From: Anaeramoeba flamelloides
Taxonomy: Eukaryota; Metamonada; Anaeramoebidae
Direction of reading: 5' to 3'
DNA: 64,000 nt
Assembly: GCA_027625915.1 (NCBI GenBank)
Contig: JANTQA010000033.1
Span: 10,478,001 to 10,542,000 of the forward strand
Position numbers and translations under genes: made by a program
Part shown: one piece after another, positions 50,001-61,735 of the stretch
Layout: each line of letters begins with the position of its first letter
Numbering within the stretch: position 1 is the stretch's first letter
Notes under the pieces: model-generated
What the model was told of the DNA's origin: nothing
The model's database searches: none
The model's input: the letters and a program-made list of their open reading frames with translations, nothing else

Positions 50001-53000
50001 CTTTGAATCAACTTATAATGATTTAATTGCATTTATAGTTAAATTATTAACATTCATTATTAATTTTATTGACTTTGGATCATTTAAAAAAGATGCTTTT
50101 ATTAACATATATTATATCATTCTATATTTATGAATATGAAAATTTTGATTTTTTTTTTTTTTAATAATGATTTAATTATAAAAATTAGTTGGTTATTTTA
50201 AATTTTTTTTCATCTGGTGTTCAATTATAAAAATAATTAAAGCAATTTTCAAATAATCCTGAAATTTTTATTTTAAAATCTATTTATTAAACTAAATTCT
50301 AAATTTAGCTATTTGAATATCCAACATTATTATTCATCATTTATTGGATCTTAATTGTAATATAATTTATTTGTATATATGACATTAGTTTAACAAAGAT
50401 ATCAAAGTTTAAATATTTAAAATTTTTTATAAGAGTTTTTACAAGTCTGAAAATTGTGATTATTTTTTTTTCTTTTTTCCATAAATCATTTTTTATCAGA
50501 GATTTGATCATTGAAAAGAATTCCAAATAGAACGAACAGCCTATGATTTGATTTTTTTGAAAATAAAATCAAAGTAATTATTTTCAATCTTTATTTTTTA
50601 TTAAATTTTATCTTTGCTCGTTTTACTTAAAAAAAGGTGTTAATTTTTTTTTTCATTTTTTATAAATATTTTGATGAATCTATTTTTTTGAAATATACAA
50701 ACAATAGATATTGTTTAAATTAGTATTAGTATTTTTCTAAACGTTTGACATTACCATTTTACAAATATAACTATTTCCTTAGAGAACAATTTAAAAAGAG
50801 AATATCATATGAAACACACACAAATTACCCCACTTTTTTGGAAATAACTAGAATATAATCGGAATATATAAATTTCTTTGGTTACACTTTTTTGAAACAA
50901 ATATACTAAACTCAAATTCAAAAGTTGTGGACACAGTTTAAAATAGTTTAAACAATAATAATACTGCACCTTTCATTCAATTTGGAAATAATTTTGATTT
51001 TAATAACTATTTTTATCATTTTTTGTGACTTTTATGTTTTTTACTTTCATTTCTTTTTTCCAATTACGTAATCTGTTTCGTTAGATCTGGAAATTGTTTT
51101 CCAAATGATTAAGTTTAAATTTGGGTTTGATTAAAATAAAAAAATCACATATAAAATTAGTTGATGATATCTTTGCATTTGATAGATCAATAATTTGTTC
51201 CTGGAATTTCAAGAAATTTAACAATACATTTTTTGTTCCGCTCGTTTCATTATTTTTGAAACACCAATTTTTTTTTTTGGGTTTTATATTTTTTTTCTTA
51301 TATTGGGATAAAATAGACTACAAATAAAAACATTAATACTCGGTTACTTAAACGTGATTTAGTATAACGTTTTGAAAAATTATAATAAATTGAGTTTTTT
51401 TTTTTTTGCCTACTTTTGATTAAGGGTAAGTCCAAATTTTTGAAATCAAGCTTAGAACAGTTTCTTTAATGCAACACAATTGGAGTCAATTCTGATACTT
51501 ATTAATCAGATAGACTTACAATAGAAATTGGAAAAGTTTCTCAGTTTATTATTTTATAAAAATCTCAAGTTAGAGTTATTTTAAAAATGCGAGTAACTCC
51601 AAATTTTAAAAAATGTTACTCAAACTGCTTAAAACGAGTATTTCAAATAGTTTGAACAACGATTGTCAGAATTTTCATTTCGCACTTTTTTGAAACAGCT
51701 GTAAATATTCATCGAATTGTTTAATCAATTTTGATTAGCATTAGAGACTGCATTAAAAAATTATAGATGTTCCAAACCTATCATTAAAGTTGTCAGACAG
51801 AGAAATTGGCTTTTTTTATCTATGTTAAACATATAAAAAAAAATTCTTCTATTAAAAGCTATTACAGAATTTTATGGTTTATAATAGTCTTTTATAAAAC
51901 AAATTCTTTTGTGATAAAATGAGAAAAAAAATGTTTGTTGTTTAAAAACAAATTCAAAAATCAAAAACAAAGATTCCAAAGAATGAAGATCCAATTTAAT
52001 AATCACTTTAAAATAGTCTTGTATTTTGATTTTTTAAGTGTTTAGAAATTGAAGATCTCACAAAAAATCTGTGAAAATTTTTTTAAAATGTTGATCTTTC
52101 CTAGGGTTTGTAATGAAAAATTAAAATTTAAAATTTTTTCAAAGAGAAATTTCTAGTATATGATAAAATTCCACAGAACATAAAATATTATTTGTTATAT
52201 GACCATAAAATTCTCTTATAAATTGGAAAGTTTTTACTGGAATTTGAATAATAAATGGAAAAACATTTTTCAATTCTGTTTTCCTTTTCCTTTTTTTATT
52301 TCACTACTAAAGAAGTCATAGATTGCAATTTATAATCTCTATTTATTTGGTTGGTCCTTTTTTGTGTTGGTCTATTTTGGTTGAACCCAGGATCCCTAAA
52401 CTATAGCCAGATTTGAGAATTGAAAAAATGTAAAAACAAATGGTAATTGTTTCCCATTTAAATTTCAAATACCAGCAATAGAAAATTCGATTCCTGTTTA
52501 TCATAGATCCCATGTTCGGTTTGGAAAGGATGTACCAATTGAACTAAAAACAAACACGGTATATTTAAGTGTCTTTGTTTATTTCAACTTTCTCTCATTA
52601 TTGATCCTTAACACACATAATTTTTTTATCTCATTTTTGGTGACTTTGAGATAAATTTTTGCTCTAAAAGATTAGAAAACTCTCTTTGTTTTCTTAAATC
52701 TAATGAACTTGTTGAATTATTTGGAATCTTGATAATCATAAAATTAAGTCATTTTTTTTTTTTAGTATTAATGTTATCATGTTAGCTAGTTAAGAATTGT
52801 AAAATTGTGAGACAAAATTAAAGGATGTTTTATGTCTCTTTTTTCTAGAATACCTATATCTTAAATCATCAAGGAAATCGATAATAAATAGAAACCGAAA
52901 ATAAGTCAAATATTTTATTGGTTTCATAAAGTTCTATTATTTAAAAAGGAAATTCTCAAAATTAATGATCAAATTGGAAATTTTTTCTCAAAAAAAAAGT

Positions 53001-54408
53001 GTTAAATTTTAGAGAAAAAGTTGTATTACCAAAAAGAAAATATATGAAAAAATTTTAGAAATTAAGAAAGATTTTGAACAAAATTCAATTCATAATTTAA
53101 AATTTACTCAAATAATCAAGGAATTTACCTTCAAAATTGATTTGAACTTGGGTATACTATTGGGTTGTCAATTAGATGCTGTATTGGAAACAAGAAGAAA
53201 AAAAAGCACTGGTTTTATTTTTAAACCTGGGTTTTGTGCTCTACACTTTTTTTTTGATCCACTTTGTCCATAAAAATAACAGCAAATTTAAACAACCAAA
53301 AAAGATCTTCAATTGTAAAAGAAATCTTGACTAAAGAGGGTTAAAGAATAATTTGGGTTGTTTGACAAATTATATTCTCTGTTTTACTTTGAATTATTTC
53401 TTTTGACTCGTTAATTTCAAATTTTAAAGTAAAATTATCTTCTTTTTCGAGAAGTTTTCTTTTCTTTTCTTTTCTTTTCCCTCAAAGCTAACAACCCCCC
53501 CCCCACCAAGTAAAAGGAAATGTTTTGTCAAAAATAAACCAAAAGAAAAATTTAAAATAGTAAAAAAAGAATCAAAAAAAAAATAAAAATAAAAAATAAA
53601 ATCATTACGTCGAAAAGGAAGAAATATAAGCACCACAACGAGTACATCTTATAGGGCCGTTTTCACCAAAATCAACAACAGGCACGAAATCTTCTGAAGT
53701 GTGAGTTATTGCTAAAGGTTGAACAACAACCCCAAATGGTAAAGTTGTTGATCGATGTAACATTTTTGTTTGTGGGACGCTGTAAAGAGACGATCTCATG
53801 AAGCGTGGACTGCAATTTTTGTTTTCAATTGCAATGAAATTTGAGGACGTTGGTGGTGGAACTATTTTGTCTCCATCTGTTCGGTATTCAAAGAGTTTTT
53901 GGTTTAATGTATTTGGTGATTGTGCTACTTGACTTTGTTGTTGTTGTTGTTGTTGTTGTAGCTTTAATTTAAAAGAAAAGAAGAGAAGAGTAAAGAGGAG
54001 TCAGTTGTGGTGATTAGTTGATTGCAATTTAGATTTGATTTGAGAGTCAGATTTAAAAAGAATAAAAAAAAAAAAAGATCGAATCAATACATTATTTTGA
54101 GAAATTTGGACATTTTGAAAGTTTCTATTCAAGTTGGTTTGTTGGGATTGGTAATTCATTTGATTTTGATTTGTATTTTGGTACATGTTTTGTTGGTTAT
54201 TATTATATAGCTGATTTTGATTGGGATTTTGGTATTGGTTGTTTTGATTCATTTGGTTATTCATTCCTTGGTTTAAAAATTGGTTTGTTTGTTGTTGGTT
54301 TGTGTTTTGATAATATTGTGGATTTTGTTGGTTTATTTCATAAGAAGGTCTTGGGTATCTTCGTGACAAATTTGGTGAAATGTTGTTTTGAGGATCGTTA
54401 TTGCTCAT
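44091..54408 (-). CDS. SEC24: COPII coat subunit Sec24
   Basis: Cargo-selecting subunit of the COPII coat at ER exit sites, partner of Sec23. Exons 54408-54091, 53961-53609, 49681-49099 and 45500-44091 join with GT-AG introns to 887 codons. Order seen: an N/Q-rich disordered tail with a nine-residue LQ8 run at the exon 2 start (~1-115); a zinc finger with Cys212, Cys215, Cys234, Cys237, the two halves in different exons; DSNNLRRDLSERPELYRG and FVAKK; the trunk with VSVITFDSTIHFYDF and DVNDVFLP; KTGGKIITF at the exon 4 start; beta-sandwich with TGGEIYYYRSF; helical region; and a gelsolin repeat with GVLIIENGIEMYLWLGQ. Typical Sec24 is about 900-1000 residues. An in-frame Met eight codons upstream (54432) could be the start, but MSNNDPQ is more usual. 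Two introns exceed 3.5 kb. Confidence 0.95.
47037..48337. mobile_element. 1.3 kb element with CGCG-rich subterminal arrays
   Basis: Outer ends are inverted: left GGATTTGACGATAACTTTGT, right (reverse complement) GATGTTTTGATGATAACTTG. Inside each end are several irregularly spaced copies of a motif like ATCGCGAT/TATCGCGATAA (left 47100-47250, right 48225-48295), in DNA where CGCG is otherwise rare. Subterminal motif arrays are typical transposase-binding sites. The interior has no supported gene. Confidence 0.6.
47828..47894. repeat. Long hairpin
   Basis: The arms ACACAAGAGTAAATATG (47828-47844) and its exact complement (47878-47894) extend inward, imperfectly, to a stem of about 30 bp. Lies near the middle of the CGCG-rich element. 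Confidence 0.85.
48385..49000. repeat. Family H repeat, copy 1
   Basis: Direct repeat of 50255-50845. Shared blocks: GAAATTTTATTTTAAAAT, GATGAATCTATTTTTTTGAA, AAATTAGTATTA, ATATAACTATTTCCTTAGAG and CCCACTTTTTTGGAAAT. Lies 98 bp from Sec24 exon 3. Confidence 0.7.
50255..50845. repeat. Family H repeat, copy 2
   Basis: Same orientation as copy 1 at 48385-49000, with the strongest match at about 50655-50845. Together the two copies bracket Sec24 exon 3. Confidence 0.7.
50907..51454 (-). mobile_element. Family A element, copy 6
   Basis: Inverted orientation in Sec24 intron 2. Begins TAAACTCAAATTC and ends TCCAAATTTTTGAAATC, the most diverged tip. Inner TACGTAATCTGTTTCGTTAG and TTTGATAGATCAATAATTTG are kept. 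Confidence 0.72.
52231..52482. repeat. Family C element, copy 3
   Basis: Starts ACTGGAATTTGAATAATAAA and ends TTTCAAATACCAGCAATAG. Larger than copies 1 and 2 because of an extra ~80 bp around GAACCCAGGATCCC, possibly an insertion. Confidence 0.6.
52930..53270 (+). repeat. Family F repeat, copy 2
   Basis: Ordered similarity with 13500-13860, ending in CTCTACACTTTTTTTTTGAT. Confidence 0.45.
53451..53504. repeat. (TTTTC)n and C10 tract
   Basis: Four to five TTTCT-type units (about 53455-53480) are followed by ten C (53495-53504), close to the 5' splice site of Sec24 intron 2 on the other strand. Confidence 0.85.
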
Positions 54409-55211
54409 GACTTTTTTTAAAGAAGTAATCAAGAAAAATTAAAAAAAAATGAATCCCTCTAAAAAGTTTTTTTTTTTTTAATTTTTTAAGGCTTGTGTTT
54501 CGAAACAAGTTATGAGGAACTTCAAATAAATAAAAACCTTTTCTCTATTGCCTTGTAAATTCACTGAAAATTACATTCAAATTGTGGATATGGATTTTTG
54601 ATCAGAAAAACTTTTGATAATTGTAAAATTCAAGAAATTAGATTTTTAAATTTATATATTTGATAAAATCGTTCAAATAGTTTTCCGAACCAATTTTCTG
54701 TTGTTTTTTTTTACCAAAACAAAAGAATATTTAAGCAGGAAGTCCAGTTTCTTTCGCTATTTAACAATCAAAATCTGAAAATTGAAGTTATTAGTTGAAT
54801 TAAATAGGAAGTAATTTTGGAACTATTTTTATTTTATTATACAGTCTCCATCTAATTTTTGATTGAATTTGCATTAGAAAAAAGTGAAAATCTAAAATTT
54901 TGATTAATGTACTCAATATTAAACAAAAAAAAAAAAATAATCACTTTAAATGATATTCTGAAAGATATAAATTTATCAGAATCCAATCGAAAAAAATAAT
55001 TAACAAAAATATTATCCAAAAAACCCAAGGACAATGTTACCCTTAGGAAAAATATAGAGAAACCCTTTAATATGATTAATACAAATTATGAAAATTATTC
55101 CTCTTGTTGTTAATTTTGCATCAAATTTATGATGGATCAATAACTTAGGATAATAAAGAAAAATTAATTAGATAAAATTGACAAGAAAAAATTCTTAAAA
55201 GAGTATTTAGA

Positions 55212-55406
55212 CAGTCAGTTTCACTTTTAAGGCATAAACTTTAAACAAAATTTAAAGTACAAAAAGATCTCAAATTAAGACACAAAATTTGGAATTTTTT
55301 TTTGACAAATTATTTTACTCGAATCCAAATTTTGTACCTTAATTTGGGATTTTTATCGTATATACATTTTAAGTTGAAGTTTGTGCCTTAAAAGTGGAAC
55401 TAGCTG
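55212..55406. mobile_element. Family M MITE, copy 3
   Basis: Left CAGTCAGTTTCACTTTTAAG; right, reverse-complemented, CAGCTAGTTCCACTTTTAAG. TA follows on the right (55407-55408); the left flank is GA, a decayed TA. About 195 bp, the same size as copy 1. Confidence 0.78.
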
Positions 55407-56873
55407 TACATATTTATAAAATCATTTTCCAAATTTACCCACCCATTTAAGTTGGAGATATGTTTATTTTTTATTTTAAAAGACTTATGAAAAACCTGGA
55501 TTTTTACTTTAGTCTTTTTAAAAAAAAGTAATTAATGCTTAATAATAATTATTCATCACAAATTTATTATTTTTTATTTATTTATTAGAGATGATTGTTT
55601 AGTTGAGTTCTTGTAACCCCTTTGAATTATTGGAATATGTCATTCAACGCTTTGGAGTGACTTAAAGTACCATTTTTTCATTTAATCAATAAAAAGTAAA
55701 TATAAATAATTCTTCTTTTACTATCGAAAATTAAAAAAAAACTAACTACAATTTTCCAGAATCCAAAAGAATAGGTAAAAATCAAATATTAGACTTAATT
55801 ATTTTAAATCTTGTAAAAGTTAATTTTTATCTTTGTGAAGCTTTGTGTTTTATTCGGAAAATCCATTGATTTTCGGAAAAATAATAAGATAAATAAAAAA
55901 AAACGGAGGAGAAGTCAACATGTTTTATAATAAACTCAAAAACTCAAAAAACCTAACAAAAATCTATTGATTTTCCAAATAAATAGAAAACTCAAAAAAA
56001 TCAACCAAAAAGGTAATTAATTTTGCTAATTAAATAGAAAACTCAAAAAAAAAGCTAACAGAGTTTTTTTTTTAATTTAAGAAATAAAAAAATAAATTTC
56101 AAAAATTTTCTTTAAAATTATTGTAGTAAAAAAAATCTTAATTAAAGTGGAGAAATTTTAATGTCATCATGCAAATGAATTTATTTCATTAATATTAATA
56201 TTTTTCTTATTTTTCTAATACTCTTTTTTATTTTTACAAAATTATCCATAATTACTCCCTCTCTCAATAAATAAATTTGAGTGAAATTACTATCTTTTTT
56301 TTCTATAAAAATTCATTTTTTCAAGATCTTTTTTTTTTGATAAAATAAATAGTTTTTCAGTTTAAAAATATTGTTAAAAAAATAAAAATAAAAAATATAT
56401 AATTCCAATGTGCTTGAAAAATGTTTTTAATACCCTTATTATAATTTAAAACAGTTTTAAACTATAATTTTGAACGATAGAACAATTTTAATAAGATACA
56501 TTATTTATAGTTTTTTATGATATTATTGTTTTAATAAAATCCAAAATTTATAATACAGCGAGTAACAATCTTAATCTTGTATAACAATCAATATTGAATC
56601 AATTTTGACCAAAATTACTTTTTTAGATTACAAGTTTGTCCTGGAAGAAAGAAATAACAATAATATTGTTGGAAATTATATAATATGATATTGATGAGTT
56701 AGAAGAAAAATGATTAATACCCTCTTAAAACTTGAGGAATATATCCTATTTTGAATATTGAAGGGGATCTAAAATGAGGAATTATAACTGGTGATTGTTA
56801 AAAAAATAAACAAAATGAGGTGTTTTTTTATTTTTGAAACTCAAGATATTACTCAACACAGCTTAACACAATA

Positions 56874-57070
56874 CAGTCAGTTCCATTTTCAAGGTACAAA
56901 AATCAACGAAAATTAAAGTACAAAAAAAAAACCAAAATTTAAGGAACATAATTCAGATTCTAGTAAAATAATTTGTAAAAGAAATAATTCTAAATTTTGT
57001 ATCTTAATTTAAGATCTTTTTGTACTTTAAATTTCGTTGAAAGTTTGTGCCTTAAATTGCAAACTGATTG
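56874..57070. mobile_element. Family M MITE, copy 4
   Basis: Left CAGTCAGTTCCATTTTCAAG preceded by TA (56872-56873); right, reverse-complemented, CAATCAGTTTGCAATTTAAG. Palindromic interior as in copy 1. Confidence 0.75.
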
Positions 57071-57119
57071 GATATAAATTAAAGAAAACAAACAAATTTA
57101 AGCCAATTTGTTTTTTTTT

Positions 57120-57315
57120 TTTTTCAATGGTACCTGGAGAAGTTTCTTTTTGAAAGGTCCTACTCTCCCAATGGAATTATTAACACATTAAAGTTAAATT
57201 TTGCATTTTAATCATTGAAAAAATATTGGTTTGAAATCCCGAGACAAACCCGACCGTCCAACTTTCCAATGTTCTCTGGCTCTCCTTTTATGTCATGTTT
57301 AGTGATAAACATGTG
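57120..57315. other. Unexplained GC-richer island
   Basis: Contains CCCGAGACAAACCCGACCGT and a perfect 8-bp hairpin CATGTTTA-GTGA-TAAACATG (57294-57313). No open reading frame of note. It may be a structured RNA, an isolated exon or a repeat fragment; I cannot tell. Confidence 0.35.
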
Positions 57316-58454
57316 TAGTTGATCAAAAATAAACACCGAGTTCTTCAATGTGTTCTCAAAAGTAACTGGTTTTGAACAATTCATCACAATTTCTTGAATT
57401 CATGTAATACAAAAAAAAATGTTTTTTATGTAATTCTTCTCTCTTTTTCCTGAGAAAAAAGAAAGCAAACTTTTTTTATTTTGATAAAAATGGTATAGAT
57501 TTCTTTCCAACCAAAACCAAAAACACTAATTGATTTACGGAATTATTTTTAAACAAAGAAAGGGAATTAATTAAATTTTCAAAATTGAAGGGATTATTGA
57601 AGGACCTTATTCTCTATATCTATTGATCAAATAATTAGGTTACTTTAGCCAAATTAATTTTATAATTTCGTAGATCCTTAAATGTGGTGATCTTTTAGGA
57701 TTTATGAGATCTACAAAATGCAAAAAAATATAGTTAAACTCTTGTAAAATAACTTTAAATTTGAATTTTATGGTCCAATTTATTTGTAAAATACACTTTA
57801 TTTTACCCAGATTGAATTGAAAAGAAAAGGTTCAGAACATTTTCAAAATTTACCTAATAACTTTAGGATTTTACAAAATCTTTCAATAGAATTACAACAC
57901 TATCCTTAACTTTTTAGACAGACAATCACTTTCTTAACGGTGATTGTCTAGAATTAGAGACTTTTAATTTTTACAAATAAAAAGTTTGAGTTTTGAAAAA
58001 ATATTTAGCATTATTTTTTATTAGAATATTTTGGATAATAATTGAGAAATACTATAATATTTGGACGTTTGGTCATTTATTATGATTTTTCATCAGTATT
58101 ATAAAGTTGCTGATTATTGTACTTTTATGGACTATTGCAATTTTTTTAACTATATCACATTATCAAACTTTATTTTTAATTAAAAAGGATATCATTCTAT
58201 TCTTTTATATAGTTATATAATTACTGTTGAATAACACTTTGATAACGAAAAAAAATGTATCCAAAAAGACCAAAAACTTTGAGAAATCAGTTAAACTACA
58301 TTAAATAGAACACTGATTCAACTTGTTATAAAGATGAAATATTTCTTAAAATTTTGATAACAAAGAATAACACAATAGTAATTATCTATCAAATTAGAAT
58401 AACGGTTATTTTTCCATTTCGGCTTCATTAAGTAATCTGATCGAATTTAAATTG

Positions 58455-59985
58455 GTCTGTATGTGTATACCCCTTAGCACCCCGGATTTGCCTAAATTCC
58501 ATCAAGTTTTTTAAATTAGATTTAAAATGATATTGATCTACTAATATATTAATTTTCTTATTTGTCTTTAATCCAGATTTGAATTATAATAAAAAGTCAA
58601 AATAGTTCAAAGATAAAGTAGTTAAGTTATTGATTTTTTTTTGAAATTGAAAAAAAAAATGATAATTATTCATTTTTACATTTTTTTTAAAGATTTTTAT
58701 TTTTATTTTATTTTTTTAAATCGGAAATTTTATTACATTAATAGTAATTCAAAACTCAACGCATTGATTTATTAATAATAACCACCAAAAAATTTTGCTA
58801 ATTTTATGATAAAAAAATAAATAAAAAAATAAATTACTGTGAAATTTATTTTTTTTTTTTAGAAAAAATTTCAATAAATATCCAATTAAGAGAAAAATGA
58901 AATTGATTTCTTTAGGCCAAAATTAAATTTTTAATATGATTAATATTCTAAAACTTTTATTTAAGCAATAATAATTACTTGAAAATCAAAAAAAAAAAAA
59001 AAAATTGTAAAATAATTTCAATTAATTAAATTGGAATAAAACAAATATAAATTACTTTTTAATCGATAAAATATTTATACCTAAATTTAAAATAAAATAA
59101 AAAATAACTCTTAAATATTATTCCAATATAATAAAATAATCTCCGAAACCAATTTTTTTTATTGTATTTTGTTATAAGTAAAAATTTGAATAATATATTT
59201 GCGATATTTGGATTTTTCCTTAATAAATTAATCCAGATCTTGTTAAATAAGTTCTGATATATGGTCTCTAATTCAACAATATTGTTTATTTTATGTCTAG
59301 ATTTTAAAAAGTCAAAAATTAAAAAATTGTAAAAAAATAAAAAAAAAAATCAATTATTAATCTGACTCGAACTATTAGCCAAATCATTTAAAATTGAAAG
59401 AAAATCTTGTTGAAAAAATTCTAAAATTTTGCAATGAAAAACAATTTGATTTTTTTTTCTAATTTAATTTATATTTTTTTTTATTTTTAAATTATTTAGA
59501 ATCTAATATAGATATTGATATTGAATCTTAATCAATAGATAAAACAAATTTTCTATGTGATGTTATCATAACTTTTATAATGAATAAATTATTTAATCAA
59601 GCATTTTAGGCAATTTTGGGGTGAAAAGGCCCCCCAAAAAAAATTCCAGTAAAGTATGATGTGTTTTAAATGTTAAAACTAAGAGGTTTTTGATGTTTAG
59701 ACAAACTTTTCAAAAAAAAAAAAAAAATTATTTTGATAAAATTTGGAAAAATTATAAAATCACAATAACCAAAAAAAAATTTCAAATGATGGAAAATTTT
59801 TTTTCAATTTATTTTTTTATTTTAAGTAACTATACAATTTTTAATTATAAAATTTTCTTTCTAAGTTAATTGTTTTTTAATTCTATATCTTATTATCCTT
59901 TGATAACATTTCAAATTTAAATTTTTGTTTGAAATGTTTTTAGGTTATTCGGGGTGCTAAGGGATATATGCATGCATGCCTGTGT
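58455..59985. mobile_element. ~1.5 kb element with inverted ends (family G)
   Basis: TATACCCCTTAGCACCCCG at 58466-58484 and its complement with one mismatch at 59950-59968 face each other; weaker similarity continues for about 15-20 bp on either side. The interior is AT-rich with no gene. Possibly a non-autonomous DNA transposon; the outer limits are unclear because the right side runs into a GT array. Confidence 0.5.
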
Positions 59986-60030
59986 GTGTGTGTGTGCACT
60001 CGCGGTCGCGCACGTGTGCGTGTTTGTGAT
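59980..60030. repeat. GT array with a CG-rich core
   Basis: (TG)8 at about 59981-59996, then CACTCGCGGTCGCGCACGTG and GTGCGTG. Alternating purine-pyrimidine sequence able to adopt Z-DNA. It is the most CG-rich spot in the non-coding DNA of the window. Confidence 0.9.
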
Positions 60031-60447
60031 TATGTGTGATTGGTTGTTTTCCACTGATAAGTGAATCGAATTTGACTATTTTTTGTATTTTAGTATGATT
60101 TTAAAGTAATTATAAAGATGAACAAAGAAGAACAAAGATAAAGGGTTGTTATTTTATGATATCTTTTTCAAAATATAATTTCCAAAAAAGGTGATTCATT
60201 TTTTATTTTTACGTTTCAAATATTTTTTATTTTATCAATCATTCTTTTTTATCCATCTGTAGTATCTAGGTAAGAGATATAATAGCTCAAATAAAACAAG
60301 TTATATTATTTACATTCCAATATATATTCGTATATTAAACTTTTTTCTATCAAATCAGCCCCATTTTTTTTCAAATATCAATTATTTTTGATAATTAGCG
60401 TTTGTGACAAATAAGAAAAATAAATAGAATAATATAATTCAGTAAAA

Positions 60448-60984
60448 TAAACTAAATTCTCAAAAATTGGACAGATTTTAAACTGTTGAAAGAATAACAA
60501 TACTACACTTTATATTCAATTTGGGAAAAAAAGTGATTTTACAAATTATTTCATTTTTTGTCTTTTTTTTTTGTTTTCAATTCGTTCTTTTCCAGTTATG
60601 TAATCTGTTTGGTTAGATCTGGAATTTTTATATCGATGGTTGGTAGAATTTAGTGTTGAGTTTGTTTAATTGAATTATCACATAAAATTAGTCAATGGTG
60701 TCTTATCAATTGATCGATCAACAATTGTTAATGGTGAAATTTTAACAAATTTACCAATACGTTTTTTGTTCAGCTCGTTTTATTCTTTTGGACACACCAA
60801 TTTTTTATTTTTGGAGTTTTATATTTTTTTTCTTTTATTTGGATGAAAATGATTACTTATAAAAACATTAATACTTGATAACTTAAATGTGGTTTTATAT
60901 TACGTTTGGAAAAATATAATAAATTGGGTTTTTGTTTTCCTATTTTAGATTTTAGATGTTTCCAAATTTTTGGAATGGGGTTTA
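60448..60984 (-). mobile_element. Family A element, copy 7
   Basis: Inverted orientation, well preserved: starts TAAACTAAATTCTCAAAAAT, then TGGACAG, and ends CCAAATTTTTGGAATGGGGT. Inner TTGATCGATCAACAATTG and TGGTTAGATCTGGAA present. Confidence 0.8.
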
Positions 60985-61344
60985 GTTTTTTTTTTTTGGG
61001 AGAAGATAATTTTAGATTCTTAGAATAAAACTTATAGCTATTTTGTGGTTTAAACTTTGATAAAATATAATCACATTCACTTCTCCAATTCCACCAAATC
61101 CAACGATTTAAAATCCTAATAAGTAATATTTTGGGATAATTATTATATTTTTGGAACCCTTCTAGCTATTTAAGTCTGATTTATGTTTTCTTTTGTGGTT
61201 CTCTCGATTGTAATATTGTTTTTCTTTTTAAACAAAATCCATTAATCCCAAATGTCAATGATAAAAAAATATTTCTAATTGTTTTTGTTGTTGTGATTAA
61301 AAAAACTCAAAAATGATGAAAAAATAAAAAATGAAAAAATTAAA

Positions 61345-61439
61345 TGCCAAAATAGAATGTTGAGATAAGGATAAAAGATAAGTTATTCAACATTTGAAAC
61401 ACTATTTTAAGCAATTAAACTCAACATTCTATTGTGGCA
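61345..61439. repeat. Inverted repeat, 20-bp arms
   Basis: TGCCAAAATAGAATGTTGAG (61345-61364) and its complement with one mismatch (61420-61439) enclose 55 bp. Could be a tiny fold-back element. Confidence 0.8.
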
Positions 61440-61735
61440 ATTTCTTTGAGACTTTGAAAAAAAAATATTAAAAAATCTAATGAATGAAGTACTTTAAATC
61501 ATAAAAATCAATGAGTTATAAACAAAGTAAAAAATGTTATTTTCTGATCTTCTTCAAAATTGTAAAAAAGTGAAAAATTTTCCTTTACCGTGGCTACTCC
61601 CTTAAGGAACACGTCTCTATTCTTGTTTTTTTGACCAATTTCTAAATAAGGGTTCCTTATCTAGAAATAAGTTTAATATAAAAAAAAAAGAGGGTTTTTC
61701 AAATCAAAGTAATTTGCAAAATAATTTTTCTCGAC

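Larger units (their letters stand above)
49682..53608 (-). other. Sec24 intron 2 (3.9 kb)
   Basis: Donor GTAATG at 53608, acceptor AATATAG ending at 49682; it splits the Thr224 codon between the two halves of the zinc finger. Contains family H copy 2, family A copy 6, family C copy 3, family F copy 2 and, near the donor, a CTTTT/C10 tract. No nested gene was recognised. Confidence 0.85.

Noticed and set aside
54022-54410. Open frames on the plus strand over the Sec24 N-terminus
   Set aside because: Arise from the antisense of the Asn/Gln-rich repeat codons of Sec24 exon 1.
57919-57949. Hairpin AGACAATCAC / GTGATTGTCT
   Set aside because: A 10-bp stem alone is weak evidence in this composition, and nothing nearby gives it a role.
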